Source of the DNA: Myxococcales bacterium
Lineage (GTDB): Bacteria > Myxococcota_A > Bradymonadia > Bradymonadales > Bradymonadaceae
Reading direction: 5' to 3'
NCBI GenBank assembly: GCA_007120915.1
Contig: SKMT01000410.1
Location: 1-12,600 of the forward strand
Length of the DNA: 12,600 nt
Below, piece by piece: positions 7,068 through 12,600 of the stretch (position 1 is its first letter; each line of letters starts with the position of its first letter). Under the pieces are notes generated by a model. The model had not been told where the DNA came from. It did no database searches and saw only the letters and a program-made list of their open reading frames with translations. A program made the position numbers and the translations under genes.

Positions 7068-9275
7068 ATGGCTGACGACACGCCGAATAATGGCGTCAGC
7101 TTACGCCAGCAGAGAAAGCAACGGCGCCAGCTTCTGGGCAATCAACCCCCGGGGCGGTACTGCCACCACTGCTACAGCGCGCTGTTTGACTTCGAACTGC
7201 GCTGCATAAGCTGTGACGCCGACGCTCCCGATAATGGCTGGCCGAAGCTCGACGAACTCAACGACCCCTGGCTGGGCCGGGTGGTCTCGGAGCGCTATTT
7301 CATCTCCCGGCCTCTCGGCCGCGGCACCTCCGGGGACGTCTACCTGGCCGAAAGTCTGTCGATCTCGCGCAAATTCGCCATCAAGATCATTGCCACCAAC
7401 AAGGATCGGGAACAGGCCGAACAGATCACGCAGCGGCTCGAACGCGAAATTGAGGCCCTCAGCCGGCTGCGCAACCCCCACATCGTCTCCTTCTACGAGT
7501 TTTTTGATCTGGCCGGTGGGTTTGTGGCCGCGGTCATGGATCTGATCGAAGGCGATACGCTGGAGTCGCTGGTACTGGACGGTGACCCACTGGACATCGA
7601 CCGGGCACTGTCGGTTCTTCGCCAGATCTCGAACGGAATCTATGAAGCTCATCAGGCGGGGATGATTCACCGCGATCTGAAGCCGGAGAACCTGATGATC
7701 GAACGGCTTCCCGCCGGCGACGACTTCGTACACATCCTCGACTTCGGGATCGTGCGGCTGACCGACGAGCAGAACGTCAATCTCACTCAGGGCTTCATCG
7801 GCACCCCCCTGTACGCCAGCCCCGAACAGGCTCAGGGCAAAGAGGTGGACCACAGAAGCGACATCTACAGCCTGGGAGCGATTCTGTTTTTCATGCTCAC
7901 CGGCCGCCCCCCCTTCGAGTCCGACAACGTCTACAAGGTGCTGCGCCAGCATGTGCGCACCCCGCCCCCGAAGCTGTCCGATGTCGGCGACAAGGACTTC
8001 CCGGCGCCTCTCGAAGAACTGACCACCCGGATGCTCGCCAAGCGCGCCGACGACCGACCCGACGATCTCTCGCAGGTCATTGCTCAACTCGATGAGATAG
8101 GCCAGAATCGCAACTCTGGATCCTATGCCGCCGTCGAGGGTGAGAAGACACGGCGAACCCTCTCTCAGAGCAAACGCGAGTCCCAGCGTCACACTCCTCT
8201 TTCCGGGATTATCAAGATTCCCAACGAGGGACCGAGCCCCGATGACCAACCCTCGGAGCCGAAGGAAAAGCCAAAAAAAGAGGTATCGGCGACAGATTCG
8301 GACCGCCAATTCAACCGCGACGAGCAGACCAGTTCCGCAACCATCCAGGCCTACGCTCAACGCGAGCGTGAACGCAATGACACACCGGCGTTCAATCGCA
8401 ACGAAACACCACATTCATCCCCCTCCGTCGACCAGGCCAGCCCTGAAATCAGTTTCCACGGCACCGGGGACTCCAGTTCGGCGGCCACTGCGATTTCGTC
8501 GGCCACCTATCAGTTGCAGTCCAGCCCCTCCGAAACCCGAGCTTCCTACCACAATGGCAGCGGCAATTTTGCGATCTGCGAGCAGAGCACCGATGAGCTA
8601 CTGCTGTTTGAAGCCGACTCATCACTTCCCAAGACCCTGGAGCTGTCGGGCTTCGATCAGTTGCACGCAATTGCGCTGGCAAACTCTCATCTGTACGTGG
8701 GCGATGCCAACGGCAACGTCGTAGCACTTCATCTTGACAGCGGCCGCGAAAACCGGCTGTACCAGGATGTTCGTCGCGCCCCGATCAGTACTCTGGCCGT
8801 TGATGTACACGAAAAATGCATCGTCGCCGGTTCCCGCTCCGGACGGGTGTACGTCAACCACCGCAGTGGCAACGCCCCAGGGGAGTGGAAACGCTTCCGA
8901 AGCGGCGATCCCGTCCAGTCGGTCACGGTCAACGATTCCGCCGATACCATCGCGATTGCACGCCGTGACAACACCGTCGAACTGGTGGGCATCTCCAACC
9001 CCCGGGTGCCCACCGGGAAGTTTCGCGTCGACGCTGCGGTGCACTCAATGGCCATCTCTCCCGACGATTATCTACTGGCCGCCGCGCTGGCCGACCGCTC
9101 CGTGGCGCTGTATCAGCTTCCCACCGGGCGCAAGATCCTGTCGCTGGAAGCAGAACACGTCGACGTGCTCGCTGTCGAATTCAGCGACGACAGCCACCCG
9201 GTGACCGTCTGTTCGATCGACCGCCAGTTGCAACTGCTGGAATTCGATCAGATCGGCTCTCCGGTCTCCTCCTGA
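7068..9275 (+). CDS. Serine/threonine protein kinase with zinc ribbon and C-terminal beta-propeller
   Basis: A 735-residue Hanks-type kinase that phosphorylates Ser/Thr using ATP. An N-terminal zinc ribbon is formed by CHHC (Cys32/35) and CISC (Cys46/49). The kinase domain spans ~75-345: glycine loop LGRGTSGDVY, ATP lysine in FAIKII (Lys106), alpha-C Glu127, catalytic HRDLKPEN (Asp203), DFG (Asp225), GTPLYASPE and SDIYSLG (Asp265). All catalytic residues are intact, so it should be active. Residues ~350-490 are a polar, Ser/Thr/Glu-rich linker, probably disordered and a plausible autophosphorylation region. Residues ~493-735 contain about six WD40/PQQ-like blades, such as HLYVGDANGNVVALHLDSG and LLAAALADRSVALYQLPTG. 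No transmembrane segment is visible, so the enzyme is predicted to be cytoplasmic, unlike the membrane PknB type. A PP2C phosphatase gene follows after 180 bases. The substrate and signal are unknown. Confidence 0.95.
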   Translation: MADDTPNNGVSLRQQRKQRRQLLGNQPPGRYCHHCYSALFDFELRCISCDADAPDNGWPKLDELNDPWLGRVVSERYFISRPLGRGTSGDVYLAESLSISRKFAIKIIATNKDREQAEQITQRLEREIEALSRLRNPHIVSFYEFFDLAGGFVAAVMDLIEGDTLESLVLDGDPLDIDRALSVLRQISNGIYEAHQAGMIHRDLKPENLMIERLPAGDDFVHILDFGIVRLTDEQNVNLTQGFIGTPLYASPEQAQGKEVDHRSDIYSLGAILFFMLTGRPPFESDNVYKVLRQHVRTPPPKLSDVGDKDFPAPLEELTTRMLAKRADDRPDDLSQVIAQLDEIGQNRNSGSYAAVEGEKTRRTLSQSKRESQRHTPLSGIIKIPNEGPSPDDQPSEPKEKPKKEVSATDSDRQFNRDEQTSSATIQAYAQRERERNDTPAFNRNETPHSSPSVDQASPEISFHGTGDSSSAATAISSATYQLQSSPSETRASYHNGSGNFAICEQSTDELLLFEADSSLPKTLELSGFDQLHAIALANSHLYVGDANGNVVALHLDSGRENRLYQDVRRAPISTLAVDVHEKCIVAGSRSGRVYVNHRSGNAPGEWKRFRSGDPVQSVTVNDSADTIAIARRDNTVELVGISNPRVPTGKFRVDAAVHSMAISPDDYLLAAALADRSVALYQLPTGRKILSLEAEHVDVLAVEFSDDSHPVTVCSIDRQLQLLEFDQIGSPVSS

Positions 9276-9295
9276 CTGCATTCGCAGTCCTTCTT
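9274..9295 (+). terminator. Possible weak terminator after the kinase gene
   Basis: GACTGC (9274-9279), loop ATTC, GCAGTC (9284-9289), then CTTCTT. The stem is only 6 bp and starts within the stop codon, so termination is likely partial if it occurs. The remainder of the gap to 9455 contains a TTGACT at 9362-9367 but no well-spaced -10, so I do not call a promoter for the phosphatase operon. Confidence 0.35.
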
Positions 9296-9455
9296 GCGTA
9301 CCCTCGACGGCGTCCTTGCCCATCCCGCCGCCCCGCAGTAAAGTAGTGTGCCAACAGGGGATTGACTTTTGCCGTCGGTCCCTCAACGCCAATCAACTGT
9401 TTCGGCCGGACGAGCTTATTTTCGAGTACTACCAGCCGTGAAATGGGGTACTACC

Positions 9456-10235
9456 GTGGCAATGAAATTGAACTACGCAGGAAGCACCGACGTCGGACGC
9501 AAGAGGGGGCACAACGAGGACAACCTCTGTTTGTTGCCCGAACAAAACCTCTACATCGCCGCCGATGGCATGGGTGGACACGCCGCCGGTGAGGTCGCCT
9601 CCCAGATCGCGGTGGATACAGTCGCCGAGTTCTTCGAGGAAACCGCCGAGGACGACGACCTGACCTGGCCCTACAAAATGGACAAGGATCTGAACTACCA
9701 GGAAAACCGCCTGGCGGCGTCCATTAAGCTGGCCAACCTACGGATCCACGAAAAGGCCGAAGCCGACCCCAGTACCCACCATGGAATGGGCACCACTATT
9801 GTCGCCACCTATATCAGCGATGACATGGTGTATGTGGGCCACGTCGGCGACAGCCGCATCTACCGGCTGCGCGGCGACGAGCTCGAACAGGTCACCGACG
9901 ATCACTCCCTGCTCAATGACTACATCAAGATGAAAGATTTGAGTGAGGAAGAGATCGAGAACTTTCCACACAAAAATGTCATCGTCCGCGCCCTGGGCAT
10001 GAAAGAGACCGTCCAGGTCGACGTAGACCACGAGAAACCGGAGCACGGCGACATCTATCTGCTCTGCTCCGACGGGCTGTGCGACATGATCTCCGACGAC
10101 GAGATCCGCGAAATCATGCTCAAACACCGCAACGATCTCGACGCCTGCGTCCAGGCATTGATCGACGCTGCAAACGAAAGTGGCGGCAACGACAATATCA
10201 CCGTTGTCCTGGTGGAACTCCTCAAAGAGGACTGA
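9456..10235 (+). CDS. PP2C-family serine/threonine protein phosphatase
   Basis: A 259-residue, complete metal-dependent phosphatase (Stp1/PrpC-like) that removes phosphate from Ser/Thr residues, typically reversing a Hanks kinase. The ordered motifs are GRKRGHNEDN (Asp22), AADGMGGHAAGEVAS (Asp37, Gly38), GMGTTIVA, GHVGDSRIYRLR, LCSDGLCDM (Asp206) and GGNDNITVV (Asp246). These supply the two-manganese/magnesium centre. There is no membrane segment, so it is cytoplasmic. The frame is open from TTG 9369, but the domain begins at TDVGRKR, so the extra residues are unlikely. GTG 9456 is preferred because GGGG at 9445-9448 is 7 bases away. ATG 9462, two codons later, is the alternative. It lies behind the kinase gene (180-base gap), its probable counter-enzyme, and only 13 bases before rapZ, suggesting co-transcription with the latter. 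Confidence 0.95.
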   Translation: MAMKLNYAGSTDVGRKRGHNEDNLCLLPEQNLYIAADGMGGHAAGEVASQIAVDTVAEFFEETAEDDDLTWPYKMDKDLNYQENRLAASIKLANLRIHEKAEADPSTHHGMGTTIVATYISDDMVYVGHVGDSRIYRLRGDELEQVTDDHSLLNDYIKMKDLSEEEIENFPHKNVIVRALGMKETVQVDVDHEKPEHGDIYLLCSDGLCDMISDDEIREIMLKHRNDLDACVQALIDAANESGGNDNITVVLVELLKED

Positions 10236-10248
10236 CGCTGGTCTGCAC

Positions 10249-11172
10249 ATGGCCTCCTCCCTCGACGAAGCCTCCGAAGCAACTGGCCCCCGCCAACCCC
10301 GGGTGGTGATCCTCACCGGGCTGAGCGGCTCCGGCAAAACTACGGCGATCCGGGCGCTGGAGGACATCGGCTACTTTTGCATCGACAACCTGCCGGTGCC
10401 CCTTCTTCCCAAAGTGCTGGAACTGGCCGAAACCGGTCCATCACGCCAGGACTGGCGCCGAATGGCCTTCGTCGTCGACACCCGCGCCCATCATCATCTC
10501 GACGACGCCGAAGCGATCATCGCTGAGTTGCGTGACGAAGGCATCAGCGTCCAGATCGTCTTTCTGGAAGCAACCGACGACTGCCTGGTGCGCCGGTTTA
10601 GCGAAACCCGTCGGCGCCATCCCATGAGCGAAGGCGATACGGTACGCGAAGCGATCCGCCGCGAACGCAACCAGCTCGCCGATCTGCGTGCCTGGGCCGA
10701 CATCGTCGTCGACACCACCAACCACACCCCTCATACGCTCAAGGACCTGCTCAAAGAGCATTTCTCCTCCGAGGAGGCCCCGGGGCTGTCGATCACAGTG
10801 CTCAGCTTCGGCTTCAAGCACGGATTGCCCGTGGAGTGCGATCTGGTGTTCGACGTGCGATTTCTGGCCAACCCACACTTCGTCGAAGACCTGCGCCCCA
10901 AAACCGGATTGGAACAACCGGTACAGCATTTTGTGTTGAGCCTGCCCGAAGCAGCACGCTTTCTGGCGCTGTTTCAGCAACTGGCCGAATTCATCCTGCC
11001 GATGTACGACCGGGAAGGAAAAAGCTACCTGACCATCGGCATCGGCTGTACCGGCGGAAAGCACCGCTCGGTGGCGATCTCGGAGACCATCGGCGACCGG
11101 CTTCGCGCCCGCGGCTGGCAGACCAACGTGCGCCACCGCGACGTTCCGCGATACAGCAACGACGACTCGTAG
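10249..11172 (+). CDS. rapZ: RNase adapter / nucleotide-binding protein RapZ
   Basis: A 307-residue RapZ (YhbJ/YvcJ) protein. In E. coli it binds the small RNA GlmZ, presents it to RNase E and senses glucosamine-6-phosphate. In other phyla its role is less defined. The N-terminal P-loop ATPase-like domain has Walker A GLSGSGKT (residues 24-31), then ALEDIGYFCIDNLPVPLL and FSETRRRHP. The C-terminal domain carries the family signatures LSFGFKHGLP (185-194), DVRFLANPH and IGCTGGKHRSV (265-275). The first ~17 residues are a polar extension beyond the usual start. ATG 10249 has no good Shine-Dalgarno site of its own, and its start 13 bases after the phosphatase stop suggests translational coupling. 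In many proteobacteria rapZ sits with rpoN, hpf, ptsN or hprK. None of these is visible here; instead it lies between PP2C and cytochrome genes. Confidence 0.95.
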   Translation: MASSLDEASEATGPRQPRVVILTGLSGSGKTTAIRALEDIGYFCIDNLPVPLLPKVLELAETGPSRQDWRRMAFVVDTRAHHHLDDAEAIIAELRDEGISVQIVFLEATDDCLVRRFSETRRRHPMSEGDTVREAIRRERNQLADLRAWADIVVDTTNHTPHTLKDLLKEHFSSEEAPGLSITVLSFGFKHGLPVECDLVFDVRFLANPHFVEDLRPKTGLEQPVQHFVLSLPEAARFLALFQQLAEFILPMYDREGKSYLTIGIGCTGGKHRSVAISETIGDRLRARGWQTNVRHRDVPRYSNDDS

Positions 11173-11182
11173 TCTCTTCTCG

Positions 11183-12600
11183 ATGGCTCCCCCCCCTTCC
11201 AATACCACTTCCTGGGCCCCCGATTCGAAGCTGATGCTCTGGATCGCCGGAGCTGTCGTCGTTGTCATCGCCGCCGTCATCGGCTGGTGGCTCCACGAAC
11301 CCGACGACGATCCCTACGCTGACCTCAGCGACGAAGAGATTCTCCAGAAAGCCGAAGCGTTCTACGAGTCGCGCCCCTACTTCGAGCGGCCCTTCCCCTA
11401 CTCCGAGGTTCCGGAGGGAATGGCGGACATGACCTCCGAGACCTGCGGCAGTTGCCACGGCGAAAAATACCGGGAGTGGTCCATCTCTACCCACCGGCGC
11501 GCCTACAAAGACGACGCCCAGTTTATGGAAGAACTCGCCAAGTCCCGGGGCGAATACTACGAGGATCAGGATGCCGACTACGGCTGGATGTGTGTCAACT
11601 GTCACACCCCGATGGTCAACCAGCTCGAACAGCTGGTCATCGACCTGGAGGACGACGACATCGGCCAGCCGGTGTACGTGGACAATCCCTTCTTCGACGA
11701 AGAGATGCAGCAGGACGCCATCGGCTGTGCAACCTGCCACGTCGCCGACGGCACCGTCTACGGCCCCCGCGGCGACACCGACGCTCCGCACCCGGTCGAA
11801 CGAGACGACCGGCTGACCGATGAGCGAAATTGTGTTCGCTGCCACCAGGCCGAAGAGGAATATCCCCAACACCTTCTTGGCTGCTACTTCACCACCGGCG
11901 ACGAGTTCCAGCACAGCTCGGCGGCCGACGACGGCAAATCCTGCCAGCACTGCCACATGCCCGAGACCACCCGTCCCATCGCCGATGTCGGCGACGTCGA
12001 AGAACGCAACACCCGCCGCCACTGGTTCGGCGGCTCCCTGATCCCGAAACACCCTGATTTCGAAGAGGAAATCAGCGAGCTGCTTCCGATCTTCGGCTCC
12101 GGCGCCACGCTCTACCTCGACGCCCCCCCCGACGTCGACTGTGACGACAACCCCCTGGATTGTCTGGCCGTACGGGTGCACAACAAATACGCCGGACACC
12201 TCTTTCCCACCGGAGACCCCGAGCGTCACGTCGAGGTCGACGTCACCGTCACCGACGACGACGGTGAACCGCTGGCCGAAAAGTTCAAACGCATCGGCTC
12301 CAAGTTCCAGTGGTACCCGGAGCTAGAACTGCTGTCGGACAACCGCATCAAACCGGGTGACTCACTGTTCATCGACGTCGACTGGCCCGACACCGACGGT
12401 GAACTCCACGTCGAAATCGTCGCTTACAAGTACCGGATGTACGAAGACGACTTCGACTACCACGACCTCGAAAACCGCTACGTGCGGGGGCGTCACTTCC
12501 ACACCTCCCAGTGGACCGTCGGTCCCGACGCCGACCCCCGGCTTGTGCGCATCGAAGACGACTGGGGCGAGCGCGACGAGCTCACACCGCCAAACCCACC
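11183..12600 (+). CDS. Membrane-anchored multiheme cytochrome c (partial, C-terminus beyond window)
   Basis: An open frame from ATG 11183 runs to the window edge; 472 residues are visible. A single hydrophobic segment (residues ~17-36, LMLWIAGAVVVVIAAVIGWW) is a probable signal anchor placing the rest in the periplasm. Five CxxCH heme-c sites are seen: CGSCH (88-92), CVNCH (137-141), CATCH (182-186), CVRCH (217-221) and CQHCH (254-258). The first is followed by EKYREWSISTHRRAY, the arrangement of cytochrome c554-like multiheme proteins with a likely distal His104. From ~320 onward a heme-free, acidic, beta-rich domain begins, with NKYAGHLFPTG, a motif I associate with such cytochromes. It presumably carries electrons, but donor and acceptor are unknown. 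The start has a weak ribosome site and lies 10 bases after rapZ, suggesting co-transcription. ATG 11234 is a less likely start because it trims the anchor. Confidence 0.93.
   Translation, partial: MAPPPSNTTSWAPDSKLMLWIAGAVVVVIAAVIGWWLHEPDDDPYADLSDEEILQKAEAFYESRPYFERPFPYSEVPEGMADMTSETCGSCHGEKYREWSISTHRRAYKDDAQFMEELAKSRGEYYEDQDADYGWMCVNCHTPMVNQLEQLVIDLEDDDIGQPVYVDNPFFDEEMQQDAIGCATCHVADGTVYGPRGDTDAPHPVERDDRLTDERNCVRCHQAEEEYPQHLLGCYFTTGDEFQHSSAADDGKSCQHCHMPETTRPIADVGDVEERNTRRHWFGGSLIPKHPDFEEEISELLPIFGSGATLYLDAPPDVDCDDNPLDCLAVRVHNKYAGHLFPTGDPERHVEVDVTVTDDDGEPLAEKFKRIGSKFQWYPELELLSDNRIKPGDSLFIDVDWPDTDGELHVEIVAYKYRMYEDDFDYHDLENRYVRGRHFHTSQWTVGPDADPRLVRIEDDWGERDELTPPNP

Noticed and set aside
7101..8414. 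437-codon minus-strand frame opposite the kinase
   Set aside because: It is antisense to an intact Hanks kinase domain and contains no recognisable motif.
9362..9367. TTGACT as a -35 element for the PP2C operon
   Set aside because: No acceptable -10 lies 16-18 bases downstream. The nearest T/A-rich hexamer (TATTTT, 9417-9422) is about 50 bases away.
10991..12229. 412-codon minus-strand frame opposite rapZ and the cytochrome
   Set aside because: It crosses two convincing + strand genes. The five CxxCH sites and RapZ signatures show which strand is coding.

Overview
The window comes from a GC-rich (roughly 60% by eye), gene-dense bacterial chromosome. Several features together suggest a deltaproteobacterial lineage of the Myxococcota/Bradymonadota type: von Willebrand A lipoproteins with acidic, cysteine-rich insertions, beta-propeller lipoproteins, a soluble Hanks-type kinase paired with a PP2C phosphatase, RapZ, a multiheme cytochrome c, and very Asp/Glu-rich secreted proteins. 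This assignment is inferred from gene style. The window holds no 16S rRNA or other decisive marker.

Layout. Positions 1-3856 read leftward as one probable operon. A YyaL/SPATA20-type thioredoxin-fold protein (3856-1790) comes first, then a beta-propeller lipoprotein (1704-424), then a second lipoprotein (379 to beyond position 1). The 226-base gap at 3857-4082 is divergent. Rightward from it run the ribosomal protein genes rpmG (L33) and rpsR (S18), both of the cysteine-free, zinc-independent type, followed by three consecutive hairpins. Next is a single-gene unit for a large VWA-domain lipoprotein (4716-6839), closed by a strong intrinsic terminator. After a candidate promoter comes a serine/threonine kinase (7068-9275) with an N-terminal zinc ribbon and a C-terminal beta-propeller. 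Then follow a PP2C phosphatase (9456-10235), rapZ (10249-11172) and a membrane-anchored multiheme cytochrome c (11183 to beyond 12600). The last three are spaced 13 and 10 bases apart and look co-transcribed.

How the genes may work together. The kinase and phosphatase form a natural reversible Ser/Thr phosphorylation pair. RapZ is an RNA-binding regulator of amino-sugar metabolism in enterobacteria. The cytochrome is a periplasm-facing electron carrier. A common signalling link between them is inference from gene order only. The leftward operon combines a thioredoxin-fold protein of uncertain function with envelope lipoproteins.

No intergenic stretch exceeds 300 bases. No tRNA, rRNA, CRISPR array, insertion sequence or phage gene was seen. 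Both ends of the window cut through genes.
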